DNA of 60,000 bases, taken from contig CM022665.1 of assembly GCA_012295275.1 (NCBI GenBank), forward strand, positions 22,416,002-22,476,001. The letters run 5' to 3'. The notes beneath the pieces were generated by a model, which was not told the origin of the DNA, did no database searches, and was given only the letters and a program-made list of their open reading frames with translations. Below, one piece after another: positions 25,464 through 37,785 of the stretch. Source of the stretch: Chrysomallon squamiferum. Its lineage: Eukaryota > Mollusca > Gastropoda > Neomphalida > Peltospiridae. The stretch's first letter is position 1, and each line of letters starts with the position of its first letter. The position numbers and the translations under genes are program-made.

Positions 25464-27449
25464 TTATCTGCGATGCTTTTGAGTGGAACCAGTGATTGCT
25501 GGAGTTGTCTCATGGGTGCATTTAATTGGAATGCTCTGTGTCTTGGGTCCTTCTAGAGACAGTTTTGGTGCTTTAATACTGAGTACTCCATCTCCACTCA
25601 AGGATGATGTCACTGTCTGAGGATCAACATCCTGTAAAATTATATATATATTTTTTTTTTTTCGTAAGGTCGAGGATGTTAATTTAAATTTTAAATTTTG
25701 AAAATTTCCTAACCAAATATGTTTATAACTTTTTAAATACTGACCATACATGTTACAACTATAATTTTAAAAAATTCTGTGCATGTCTACATTTATTATA
25801 ATACTTTAATGAATGATCTACTGTTCATTTCTAAATGAAAATACAAAATAATTCTTTTTATTTCTTTTTAGTACCAATTTGTAGAAACAGTGCATTGTAA
25901 TCAAATTATACTATGAAAACAAGTCTGGCTACAAAAACCAACCCAATTTATTATTTTTTTTTTTTTTTTTTTTTTAAATACGAAACAAAATGTACATCTA
26001 TTCTAAAGACATGCTAGTTCAATACGCCTTTTTATTTTTACAATCACACAATGTAACAGTAGATAAACTGATCCGGAGGTATTCTCTTTTTCTTTTTTTT
26101 AAAATTTAAATAAATAATCTACATTTAACTTGAAAATTATTATCATAATTTTGGAACAAACGTTCTGATGTTTAAGAAAACCCCTTAAAAAAAAATCCTT
26201 TTACCTCAGGTAGAACATACTGCCTTGTGAACTCTCTACAAATATAGCCATGTTCATCTTCTCTTTCTTCATGTTTAGCATGAATGACCACTCGATTATC
26301 AACAGTTTTCACCTGAATTTCATCTGGTTTGAAATGCTGGACATCCACTTTAACACAAAATTCTTTTTCGTTGTTGCTTAACTGTAAACAATAAATGTAC
26401 ATTTTATAAACTTGTAGCATTCCTTACATATATATATATATTTACAGCACCAATTTCTGCCCATTAACTTTTATATTTGGTCTTTTCCCAACCATCTCCT
26501 ACTTTTATTACATTTTTATTTCCAATGGCAGAACATAAAGATAACAATTTCAAATAGTTTTTAATGTATAAAATTTTATATTTAAATAATACTTTTTAAT
26601 TTTTATTTATTTACTTCAGGGGGCAACTATGTATTTTTCTTTTACAAGTGCATATTTCTAATACTGGCAGAAACTAAAATGATTCATTACCAAATAAACA
26701 GGATATACAACATTTTCTGGAATCCGTTTTATCAGTCCAGCAGGCCATAATATCGCAGCCATGTTGACGGCAGTTATTGTTTTTTAACAAGAAACCGAAA
26801 CATTTTGACACAATTCACAACGCGTTGTTGTTATTGTTAAATTATAAGCAACGGATAATGCTGATGCATTTCCGGATGGAAAGTGAAACAACTTTTCTAC
26901 AAATACACTTCAAAGAACACGAAAAGTATAATATTATTTAAATATTCTACAGTTACGTAAACAATCATCCTGTTTTTATATTAAACGGGGGGGGGGGAGG
27001 GGAGGGATTATTTAAAAATTAATTTATCATTATTATTTATTTATTTGTTATTTTACTATTATTTTTGGCATTTTTAACTTATCTCTTTATTTATTTATTT
27101 ATTTATTTATTTATTTTGATCCACCATTGAAATGAAGAAATTTAATAACTTGACCAATTTCAAAAAAAAAAAAAAAAAAAAAAAAAACACAAACAAAAAC
27201 CCCCGTCGTATTAATATAAGTTTAATGCAAATAGATGAAAATCGTACATACCTCGCTTGCTGCACTTTGATGCCTAGGTTGCATGGTGCGAGATTGCAAC
27301 TGATGTGCCAATGCACGATATACATCTGGAAGCATATCTTCTTCTGTTGGCCCAATACCCAATTGCTGCTCCAAAAGATGGACTGGGTCATCCCAAATAC
27401 CATAAGATGGAGAGCGATGAACGTACATCAATCGAAATGGATTCGACAT
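25464..27449 (-). CDS. Small heat-shock protein B (alpha-crystallin family), 180 aa
   Basis: Exons on the minus strand: 27252-27449 (66 codons), 26205-26381 (59 codons) and 25464-25631 (55 codons plus TAA); all junctions are phase 0 and lie exactly where they do in copies A and C. The N-terminus begins [10 protein letters not shown] with WDDP and LLEQQLG. The alpha-crystallin core has [17 protein letters not shown] and [20 protein letters not shown]. The C-terminal anchor is IPI at 159-161, with a basic end (KHRR). The start at 27449 aligns with MSNP in copy C; an in-frame upstream ATG at 27485 would add 12 residues and is less likely. It has cysteines in the core and tail. Intron 1 contains a candidate alternative first exon (26691-26762). 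Confidence 0.95.
26691..26762 (-). CDS. Candidate alternative first exon of sHSP B
   Basis: On the minus strand an ATG in good context (CAACATGGC) opens a 24-codon frame, [10 protein letters not shown]...VVYPVYL, that ends in phase 0 at a GTAATG donor (26690-26685). The next downstream acceptor in the gene, at exon 26205-26381, is also phase 0, so splicing would put this new N-terminus in frame onto the alpha-crystallin domain. Upstream (26763-26885) is richer in CpG than its surroundings and includes an ETS-like CCGGAA and an ACGCGT, as in TATA-less promoters. I do not recognise the peptide. It could equally be the first exon of an unrelated overlapping gene, or chance. Confidence 0.4.
26987..27005 (+). 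repeat. G-run with quadruplex potential in sHSP B intron 1
   Basis: G11-A-G4-A-G3 on the plus strand (C-rich in the sHSP B transcript). It is the only long G tract in the window and lies between the two candidate first exons of sHSP B. Confidence 0.6.
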
Positions 27450-27555
27450 GATATCGCCTTGTTCAATAGAAAAACGCTTCCACAAATTCTGCTAAACACA
27501 GACCTGGCTCTTAGAAACACTGGATAAAAATGTACAGCACTGCTAACTACCCGGC

Positions 27556-27600
27556 AATTTATTTGAAAGTAAAACATGCAAGAAAACTCTAGAATGTTCG
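27556..27600 (-). promoter_or_regulatory. Partial heat-shock element and weak TATA-like site of sHSP B
   Basis: GAAtgTTC at 27592-27599 supplies two perfect HSF units, with a degenerate TCT unit before it. A CAAATAAATT (minus strand) at about 27565-27556 sits where the TATA box lies in copies A and C. Distances to the ATG match the other two genes, but the elements are weaker. Confidence 0.5.
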
Positions 27601-28335
27601 ACACTCGATTATCTGGTGTCAGTCGACCCTGTTTTCCTATTAAGCATGCGTAGGGTCAAACTTGGCTATATCCCAAGTGGAATCCGAAAACGAAATGGGT
27701 TGTCCTAAATCACAATACTATTTCGGGCGCCCCAAATGATATTCCACACTCATTAAATTTAATGTTTGATACACACGAATACAGTAAACAATTTGTGTCA
27801 CAAAGTGAATATTGTTATTGTCGCCATTGTTATTTTTGTTTTGTTTAATAGTTAAAAAGTAAAAAATAAGTGTAATTTCTTATTCAAATCGATACTGAGA
27901 TGAATTTTGAAAGTTACGACCGCTCATAATAATGCAGGTACTGCTTCTTTTCTGAAATCCTCGAACCTGCTTCTGGTTTAATTATAATTATATTTGGTAA
28001 TAACTGTGAATTATAGTAAAATAAAATAAAATAAAATAATATATATATAAAACCATCGAACAAAAAAGACCGAACAAGAGAAATACAATAATACATTAAA
28101 AAGGGTCATTTATGTTAATTTTCAGCTTATTGATTTCAACTTAATTTAAAAAACAAAACAAACAACACCTGTATTAATTTAAAATTAAGCTTATCATCAG
28201 TACTCGAAGTACAATGGTTCACACCCACCTACACACGTATATTATAAAACGCAACCCGACAGGCGACTTAGGTGATACAGCAGTTGATTAAATACAATAC
28301 GATATCGTTGGCCGTAAGACGTTTCTATTGTCTCA

Positions 28336-28597
28336 GTATACATACATATATATGTATGTATATATGTATGTGTATGTATATATATATATGTATGTATGTG
28401 TGTGTGTATATATATATATATATGTACATACATGTGTATATATATATATATATACCCACATATATATATATATGTACATACATACACACATATATGTATG
28501 TATATATGTATGTATGTATATATATGTACATACATACACCCACATACACACATATATATATGTATGTATCTATATATGTATGTTTGTATGTGTATAT
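28336..28597. repeat. Large TA/TG/TATG microsatellite
   Basis: About 260 bp of interleaved (TATG)n, (TA)n and (TG)n with reverse-complement (CATA)n segments, so parts can fold on themselves. Every frame is open because the repeat lacks stops, which produces overlapping Tyr/Ile/Cys/Met/Val peptides on both strands; none is a gene. Confidence 0.95.
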
Positions 28598-28619
28598 TTA
28601 ATAATCTTTTACAGCACAA

Positions 28620-29980
28620 AAAAAAACTTTTTCTTTGATGCGTTCAAAATATTTATTATATAGCAATTGCTAATTAATGTCAGTATTTATTAGAGAATAT
28701 TTACGAGAAGAAATCTGCTGTTACTCTACTGTCTGGTATCGGTTAGCAACAAAAATTCTTATATATTACCTCATTCGTGGAGCAGAGGCTGAAATCGGAT
28801 ACAACCCCCCAAAAATGTTTTTAACAGGAAATGATCGAGACATTTCGGTTATATTTTTATAACGACAGTTCCTAAAGTTTATTAACAACCACGCTGTGCC
28901 TGCCTTTACTAAAGTAAAATAAATAAATAAATAAATTCTTTGATGCCAGTTGAAATAATGAGAATTTCGAAAATTCTATAATAAATAATTGAAACATTAA
29001 ACTAAAGAACTCCGGATTTTAACTTCGTTTTAAATAAAATTCATTTATTTTTTATTCATTTTTATGCTTTCTTTTTACGAAACTGATTTTCTCTCCCTCA
29101 AATCATTTTAATTTTCTTCAAGTATATAGTCCATTATCGAAGTGAACATTTGCTAGTTTTCTTTAGAATGTGCATCCCATAATTCAATGATAATTTTTTA
29201 GTTTTGTGTTGTTATTAGGTACACATTCTGTGAGAAATACACGTCGCCTGTCAAATACGACTCACAAACTGTATCAACAGATGTTGTCTTGTAGCGATTT
29301 GTTATGGTCTACATCTAAATTACAATTATCGCAATCCGTCTTTATTACATTTTATCATATTCTATCGATTATACAGCATTAATAACATAGTTAGGCATCT
29401 TCCCTACATCTTGTACATGTTTTTCCAACAACAACAACAACAACAAAAAAAAAAAAAAAAAAAAAGATCATTCGGTATTTCTATTATGTAACATCCAGAG
29501 TGAAATCCAGAGTGTTATATGATATATACGAAATCACGTACATTTTAATTAAATGGTCTTAACATTTTTTGTCTTTTGTTGGTAAATAAATCACTATTCT
29601 GATCCTATAAAACAAAACTTTAAAATATATCCGAGATTTTCTTTTCCAGTTAACATGCACATTCTCATCACAAATATAATAATATCTGCTTTCATTTGTA
29701 TATTTTATTTTCAATAATCTTGTTCGTCTCTGCGATTTACATTTATCAATTCACTGTTTTGCAGTGTTTTATAAATATGAACAGAAAACAATTTATTAGA
29801 TGGTTTGAGCACAAATAAAATTAATAAATATTATTATAATTATTTGTTTAAGTGTTACATTTTCTGGTATATATGGAAAAGGAAATTACCACGACAAATT
29901 ATGATGCAAAAGAAAGCTAAATAATGTTCTACGACAGAATTAAAAGGGCAGGAACTTGTCTACATGTACACGTCTTTTGC
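28620..29980. other. Intergenic DNA downstream of sHSP C
   Basis: No supported coding region. It has poly-A next to (CAA)n at 29429-29465 and several AT-rich tracts. The part nearest 29981 should include the 3' UTR of sHSP C. Confidence 0.45.
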
Positions 29981-32900
29981 TTATTTTTCTTCTTTCTTTT
30001 CATCAGAATCCGACTTTTTCTCTTCAGATGTTTCATGGGTGCATGTTATTGGTATTGCTTGTTCCTTTGGTGCCTCGATAGCCATTTTTGGAGCCTTGAT
30101 AGTTAGGACTCCATCATTACTCAGAGAGGACGTAACTGCCTGTGGGTCTATGTCCTGCAATACAAGTAACTTCTTAATGTGAAAACATTATTATTCGACC
30201 AACATTATTCAGTATTAACCAGAATTTATATTCTGCATCTTTACGTTAAAACTATACCTCTACAGATTGTAAATTTGAGTTCAGTATTATATGTATCAAT
30301 TATTTCTTCCTGCATTAAAACACACACACACAAAACAACAACAATGAAATATTGCATTGTTTATTATTAATATCCAGTCAAAAACAGCCCAATTATAAAA
30401 CTGGTATGGATATTTTATCGATATTCATGCTGTTTTAAAGTTTTAAAAAGAAGTAATCCCATACATTTTTAAGCTGCCAATATTTTATAAATATTTCACG
30501 ATTTATCTGTTTTTCTGTTTGTTGTCTAATAAGGAAGTACTTCAGACTTTAACTCTTTCCAAATAGTTTCAGATGCATTTAGTTCATTTAACTATTTTGT
30601 TAACTTTGTTTTACCTTGGGCAAGACGTACTGTCTGGTGAACTCTCTACGAATATAGCCATGTTCATCTTCTCTTTCTTCATGTTTGGCATGAATGACCA
30701 CTCTGTTGTCCACAGTTTTCACTTCAATTTCATCTGGTTTGAAGTGCTGAACATCCACTTTTACACTGTATTCTTTATCGTTGTTAGATACCTGCCAATA
30801 ATACAAATCACTAACAACTGATTTCTAGGAAGATTTTCAAAACATTTCAGATATTTTTTTCCCCCTCAATATGCAGAATTTGCTAGTCTGGCATCATTAA
30901 CCAAAAAATGGATACCAATACTCGCTGAGCATCTTTTAATCAAAATGGCTCGGGCTATCAATATCTCAAATAGTCTGAGAATGCATATGTTATTTTGAAA
31001 TTCATCTATATTTCATGTGATCTATGCACATAACATTTTATAACATTATTTACAGTAATTTTATTCATGAAATAGAGTCTATTCTAAATCATACTAGAAC
31101 TACAAGCTATCGCTCTTACGTCAGACTAAAAAAAAAAAAAAAACTATTTCGAATAAAAGATGTTCATCCTGTATTATTAAAAAACGTATAATGTAAACTG
31201 CACTGATACGACTTTCGTTTGTTTTTAATTCAAGACTTTAATGACTTATCCAGAATTTTAAAGTTTGATTTATTCACAAACACCATACTATCTTAATTAC
31301 CGAAAATATCAGAAGATACATATTGTTGTGACGGCTATCAAAAGTGCCATTCACGTCGATTTAACCATTAAAAATACCTTTCTGTCTCTCTATCCATAAG
31401 CAAAATGTCTGCATTTAATGAAGGTTTTAACCTTTCAGATTTGGGTGTCTTTTACTGAAAGGTGGGGTGAAATTCCTTTCAGGTTATTTTAAAAAGTAAA
31501 AGGTAAAGAACAGTCGTGTCGTACGATTAAATAGTAATCTATTAATCTTACCTAGGATCAAGCAAGATTATGTATTTATTTATTTATTTTATTATTTTTT
31601 TTTTATAACTTTGACAGTAGGAAGATAATATATTTAAAATAATGCGTTTTAAAAACGTGCATTTGTAGTTATACGTATTTAGAAAAATGTCACAGAATGC
31701 ATGTTTTATGGTACGAGTAGTAAGATCTGAATAAAATGTATATATCCGGACGATATCCCGTTATTTAATTTTTTAAACAAATTTTTAAAAAAAGAATCAT
31801 TATTTTTTAAATTATAAAATTTTACTTGGCAGATAAGCCCCTAAAATTATTCCTGGAATTACCGAATCCGTGAATCAGTGGCTTAGCATATTTAAACAGA
31901 AAACAGCGAAGGATTATGAGCCTCAAAGCATATATTTAAACAGTCCTCACAGACTGGAATGTTTGAAGCTGTACTTTTTCTTTTATTATTATTTTTTTTT
32001 AAATCGGTATTCTGTTTGCGAATTATTTTCCAACTTATTTTATCCTTTACACTTTTCAAAGTATACGTTTAAAATTACAGGTGAAGAGTACTATGCGATG
32101 TGGAATTCTTAATCAACAAGCATTATTATTATTATTATTATTATTTATTTATTTATGTATTTATTTTTTTCTATTTTATTATTATTAATTTATTATGTAC
32201 GAGTGAATAAAATTATTATTAGTTTAATATATATCCGAAGAAGATGAAAATGACCTATAATTAATTATTCTTGATATACTACTTTAAATATGGACACTGA
32301 AAACATATTTTGAGCTAAAATACAGTCGTATCCAACCAGCAACCTTGGTGGATTTATTTTAGATTCCAAGTTCATGCGAACTACCTGGAAAAGTTAGGTA
32401 AAGATCGAACCCTGTTCATAATTTTTTCTATTTCTTTTCTAGGAGAGTACCACTTATATGATCCCAGATATGGCTTCATCTTGATCCTTCTTCTGCATTT
32501 CAGCTTTCTGCCTTGTTGAACTAATATTTCCTTCACTAATCCTTCGTTCAAGAGCTGAAAATCATTAAGTATTTTCCTTATCTAAGTCTTAAGGCACCCC
32601 ACAATGAATTACATGTATTTTATTAAACGTGAATTTTGTTTCAACTTCTTGTTAGAAGCACGTTAATTAAATATTCATAAATCCTGTCTTCAGTAATAAT
32701 AATAATGATAATAATAATAACAGTAATAGTAATAATAATAGATAGTAATAGCAATAGTAATAATGATAATAATAATAATAGGTAGAGTTTTTGAGAATGT
32801 ATCTTGGAAACGGCACGATTTAATCTAGGCGACAAAAAAAGTGTTAATCCTGAAAACGGCTAAGCAAAATGAATCACACTGAACTGGTGTTCTTTTGTGT

Positions 32901-33548
32901 TTTCTCGACTATTTATTTACAGTATCAAATTACTGTTACCCAATAATTTAAAAACAGAACAAACTGAATTGTTTGTATTGGTGAAAACATGTTTAATAAT
33001 AATTTAAAAAAAAATGAATTAAAAATTTCATGTCATATTATCTGAATCGTCGCTTACTTCGTTCACAAGTAAATGAAATTTGCAATATTAAAACCATTTC
33101 CAGTTAAGTTAGTTCAACATGTCCCCATAACAATATCGAAACTAATTTAAAATATCAGCTAATTACGACTTCCGAAATTTTTATTTAGTCCTGGATCTCC
33201 GTTTACTTTTAAAGTATTGTTACACTTTTTATTTATTTTTTATTTATTTTATATATTTTGTATTCATTTATTATATCTTATTTTATTTTTGTTGTTGTTT
33301 TTGATTTTGTGTAACATATGTAAAATATGACCCCTTTTTCACAGAATATCAAAAATACAGCAAAAGAAAAGGCGAATTATAACGTGAGTTAACGTATATT
33401 ATTATACACATTCCCACGCCAGGGCTGTCGAAATACGTAATTCAGGTTGGTCATTTAAAAAGATCATGCAGCTGTCTAGATATTAAATATTTTAATAAAT
33501 ATTTAGAGATTATAGATTCTTTGACAGTCATTTGTTCCAGTTTTTAAA

Positions 33549-33597
<49 letters not shown>

Positions 33598-33943
33598 TAT
33601 ATTTAAATCAACAAATATGATGTTCCGCCGGCGCTGTTTTAACAGTATCAAGGTGACCCGATACAGTTGAAGGAAAAGTGGCTTTTAAAATTTCTGACAA
33701 TTCTTACCCAGCACTTAATTGCTTTTAGTAAGCTAGATGACTACAAACCTCGCTTTTCCCAGATTGAAGACGCGGCTGCATAACACGGGGTTGAAGCAGC
33801 AACGCACGGTACATATCAGGTAGGAAGAAGTCATCGTCGTAAGATGGAGCTAAGCCCAACTGCTGTTCCAACAGGCGGGTTGCTTCGTCCCAAATGCCGT
33901 GTGACGGCTGGCGAAGATACATCACTCGAATAGGATTCGACAT
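29981..33943 (-). CDS. Small heat-shock protein C (alpha-crystallin family), 181 aa
   Basis: Exons on the minus strand: 33749-33943 (65 codons), 30615-30791 (59 codons) and 29981-30154 (57 codons plus TAA), with phase-0 junctions identical to copies A and B. The N-terminus is [10 protein letters not shown] with [13 protein letters not shown]. The core has [17 protein letters not shown] and [20 protein letters not shown], and DGVL leads to IPI at 158-160. The tail is unusually charged ([15 protein letters not shown]), unlike copies A and B, which should affect solubility and oligomer exchange. The start at 33943 matches MSNP of copy B; an upstream in-frame ATG at 33979 lies in the 5' leader. 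Intron 1 is the longest of the three (~3 kb) and shows no alternative exon that I can see. Confidence 0.95.
33549..33598. repeat. (AAT)n microsatellite in sHSP C intron 1
   Basis: An uninterrupted AAT run of roughly 16 units. Confidence 0.95.
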
Positions 33944-34080
33944 GGCAGCAAAAACAACAACAAAACAAACCAAAACCAAATCAAATCAAATCAAATGACA
34001 GTAGAGCTGATGAAAAATTCACGTCACTACTTACACACCGCGCTACCTTTATTTCTTGACTCGAAGCCCTAGCTATAATA

Positions 34081-34119
34081 TTTATAACAGCCGATTACCT
34101 TCGAGAATATTCGTTTCGA
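34081..34119 (-). promoter_or_regulatory. TATA box and perfect heat-shock element of sHSP C
   Basis: TATAAA (minus strand) lies at 34086-34081. The plus strand at 34100-34112 reads TTCgaGAAtaTTC, followed by gtTTC, giving three perfect HSF units. The TATA-HSE-ATG spacing is nearly the same as in copy A, so the promoter was probably duplicated with the gene. Confidence 0.85.
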
Positions 34120-34583
34120 CCAGACGGTATTACGTTTTCTAATCCAGACACTTCTGGGTTTTTCCAGTGAGCATGCGTGAGTCAGAGATACTGTTTATTA
34201 TAAACTTATATATACCGACAACATCCCGAAACAAAATCTTCTTTTATTCATATTGGGACGCCTTTATCGCAATAAATTGTACACGGGTCTAGTTTCTAAT
34301 GCAGATTACACATAAAATAAATAAATAAATAAATAGTAAGAGAGAAATAAAAAAATGTAATAATATAAATAAAATAAAAAAAGTAATAATATAAATAAAA
34401 TAAAAACGATAAGGAACACCATATTTTATATAAAGAATTTTTGTAAAATAACATGAACTTTTAAAATGAATATTTTATTTCAGAAAATAATAATAATAAT
34501 AATAATAAAGGAAATGAAATTTAATTTGTTCGACAATCAGTTTTATTTGGGTCTCCTAAACGAAATAAGTAATTTAATTAAAA

Positions 34584-34614
<31 letters not shown>

Positions 34615-35510
34615 AATTAAAATTTAAAAACAAAAGTAATTATTTTAAATAACCAACTTTATAGTTAGTGAGAGAAAAACAAGCGTGTGGGGTAGACGCA
34701 GCGGATTCACCCAACCTGAATATGCTGTTACATGCATGTGTCTTTAGATTATCATAAACTACATTCACAAACAAATATGTTGTTACTGACAAGGTAGTCC
34801 CCTTAGAAGTTAGATATAATGACTCCTTGATTTTAATTATAATGTTACAGAAAATTTATTTACATAACTCAAAAACGTATCGTAGCTTGTGATTACATAC
34901 TAATGTTTCGGTTTTAAATGTTATTTGAAAAAAAGCACACATATATACATATATATTTAACCTATTATAAGCTCTAGAAATAATAGCAGATAATGTTGAC
35001 AAGCTATTTTCTTATTTGTTTACATTCGACGGGTGTCGTTTAAGAATAGTCTCTTTCAAATCAGTCTCTTTCCACAAACCAAGAAATATCTAGTTTGAAC
35101 GATACTATCATTGCCTGCCAAAAAGAAAATTCAAAACTGGTACATAATAGACCTATTAAGTTATTTTTATTTCTCTAGTACCTCACCAGGTATATATATC
35201 TTTATTTTATAAAGTAATGACAGGAATCCTTATTTGTCAAACAATTACAGTAAAGCATGGGGAAATGTTAATTTACCTTGGTAACCTGTTACCGTAATAG
35301 CCGAAATAAGTGCATCGCTCAGCAGATGTCATAATAATTTTAATAAACATTCATCGTCTGCCGTATCTTTTTTTTACTGTTTGATATAATTTTTAAATTC
35401 AAAGTACAAACAGACTGATAATTGTCTGGTAATATATTCAGTGCAAAGGTACATTTATTTTATATACTTTATTACCATTTATAACTATCATAAAGTTATG
35501 AATGAATGAA

Positions 35511-35512
<2 letters not shown>

Positions 35513-35604
<92 letters not shown>
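35513..35604. repeat. (AAT)n running directly into (ATT)n: self-complementary microsatellite
   Basis: About 19 AAT units are followed at about 35571 by about 11 ATT units, creating a perfect palindrome with arms of roughly 33 bp. Confidence 0.95.
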
Positions 35605-35608
<4 letters not shown>

Positions 35609-36404
35609 ATTTCAAAGGAATCTTTTTTTTTTTCTTGTCACATTACTTATGATTAAATTAAGATTTCAAAAATAACTGGTAAAGTATTATTAAGTTTCCA
35701 TAAAGGTTAAGGGATAATTTATTAATTTCCAGTTACCAATTGATAACTTTTATATCTGGAAGTAACACAGGTATTCATACATGATATCACACATATATGT
35801 TCCTTATATATATTTTTTTTCATACTCCTTATGAGGAAGCTGATTTCCTTTTGAATGTTGTTTACCGTGGTATCCATTCATCTGAATTCATCACTGGGGA
35901 ATGATGACAGTGGAATTTTTGTAAAATTATTGAATTTACTCATTAATCCTTTTAAGGGATGTAAAGAAACAGATGTTGGTCTGTGGTGAAACTAGGATGG
36001 CCATTTCCATATTTCCAAAAAGGACATTTAAAAAAAAAGTGGGGTGACACTTTATTTAGTTTAAATTAAACATGTTTAATGATGAGTAAAAATATAAAAA
36101 GTTGTATAAAATATAAAAAATATACTTAGAAGTGTTGATTTGTTAAAAACTATAATATAATGGGCTGTTTTATGGTTTTTCTAAAAAATAATTTTTTTAT
36201 TTTTTTAAATGTGTGTGGTACATGCATTCATAGAGTACAAATAAAGAACTGTGAGCAATTAATGCTCAGTTTTTTATTTCTGCTGGAAAACATACTATCT
36301 GAACTAGATATGGTTGGTCACAAGATTAATTCTTTTTGGTGGGATGTTTCTGACATGAAAAAAAAAATGAATTGAAAATGGAATTAATTAAAGGATACTG
36401 TACC

Positions 36405-36450
<46 letters not shown>
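36405..36450. repeat. (AAT)n microsatellite
   Basis: About 15 AAT units in the intergenic region upstream of the ninein-like gene. Confidence 0.95.
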
Positions 36451-36456
<6 letters not shown>

Positions 36457-37145
36457 TAATAATATAAATGACAAAAATACAAATAGGAAATTTACATAAT
36501 GCTTATTTTAGCTACACTGATATTTTAAAGATGATATGATATAAGATCAATGGCATGTAGTTATTGCATAGGGTGTGTTGATGGAATGTCAGTTAGCTCT
36601 TATTTTTTCACACTCCCATTATCCCACCACCTGCCCCATGTCATAAGACAACTGGCTGAGAACAACTACAATATTTCATAATGGGACAGAAAACTTTGTT
36701 TCCCATTATGATCTGTGATTATATTTGTGAGTGAGCTTAATATTTTTGATTAATTTACCATCATTGATAGGTCTGCAGTGCTCACCTACCAAACGCAGAA
36801 TGTACGCCCTTGCAAAACATACATATCACATTACTTTGGTGATACATTTGACATAATTATTAAAATTATAGAGGTTTCTGAGTAGTATCAAAAATCTGCC
36901 ATGTGCATCAAAGCATGGCAGACACTGTATGATGATAGTGACTGATCTGTGTTAGATACCATTGTTCACAACTCTATAGATTTGATACCTTATCCTGATT
37001 AAAATCTACTGACTTGTTTCTTATATTTCTAAAGCCATAGTGGTAAGCAAATATTTATTATTATGGTTTATACACTCATCATCAAGTGAAATTATTTAAT
37101 ATATTTGTTGACTTTATATTTTTGACAATGTTCTTTTTTTTTTAG

Positions 37146-37322
37146 GTGACACTGTCAGTGCTGACATGAGATGAATGGCTGCCATTCTAATTTACTTGAT
37201 GTATTTGTAATATCTCTGGTTTGGAATATCTGAAGAAATCAAGATATTGTGGAGTAAATTATAGACTGACAGTTCTTTGGATCCATTAGTGCAATGAACT
37301 ATAGGAAAATTTGAATGAAAAG
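37146..37322 (+). other. Probable noncoding 5' exon of the ninein-like gene
   Basis: The segment is bounded by a long polypyrimidine tract with TTTAG acceptor (37145) and an AAAAG|GTAATT donor (37322/37323). It has no long frame. The next exon starts 428 bp on at 37751. Alternatively it could be a leader for the nested sulfotransferases. Confidence 0.4.
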
Positions 37323-37785
37323 GTAATTATATTTTAACACCAGAATTATGTATTTTGATTATTGAAATTTTAGATAAATTTTGTATAGGATTAATCAAAT
37401 AAGAAAAAATACACAGTATAATAATATAAATAAACAAATTCATGAGTATTTAAATATATTTAAAATATTCATTGCATATTTCATTTTCAGTTTTGCAGTA
37501 CCAAAATGCACAAAGATATTTTTTGTCTAATAACCTTTCATTCAAAAAACAAATTTATTGTGAATTTAAATAATAATTAAAATTTAGGTTGCATCAGTTT
37601 TGATAAATCTTCAGAAGAATTATTTAAGTACTGTTGTAATTTATAAAATGAAATTAGCTGTATCATATTTCCTTACTATGCTGTAAATTGTTTTATTGTT
37701 TTTTATTCATAACTAAAAATTAATTATACCTTCTACATTTGTTCTTGCAGGTTAGACAAAGTGTGTTGATAAAAATAATCAGAAT

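Larger units (their letters stand above)
34120..37145. other. Intergenic DNA between sHSP C and the ninein-like gene
   Basis: sHSP C (minus) and the ninein-like gene (plus) diverge here. The region holds (AAAT)n near 34317-34335 and 34585-34615, an (AAT)n/(ATT)n palindrome at 35513-35604 and (AAT)n at 36405-36450. The promoter of the ninein-like gene should lie here or in an unseen upstream exon, but no diagnostic element is visible. Confidence 0.45.

Noticed and set aside
27132-27527. 131-codon plus-strand frame
   Set aside because: It starts in a poly-A tract and runs antisense through sHSP B exon 1; the minus strand carries the conserved protein.
28242-28663. Six long overlapping open frames on both strands
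   Set aside because: They are translations of a TATG/TA/TG microsatellite; composition is Tyr, Ile, Cys, Met, Val, Thr and His repeats with no domain.
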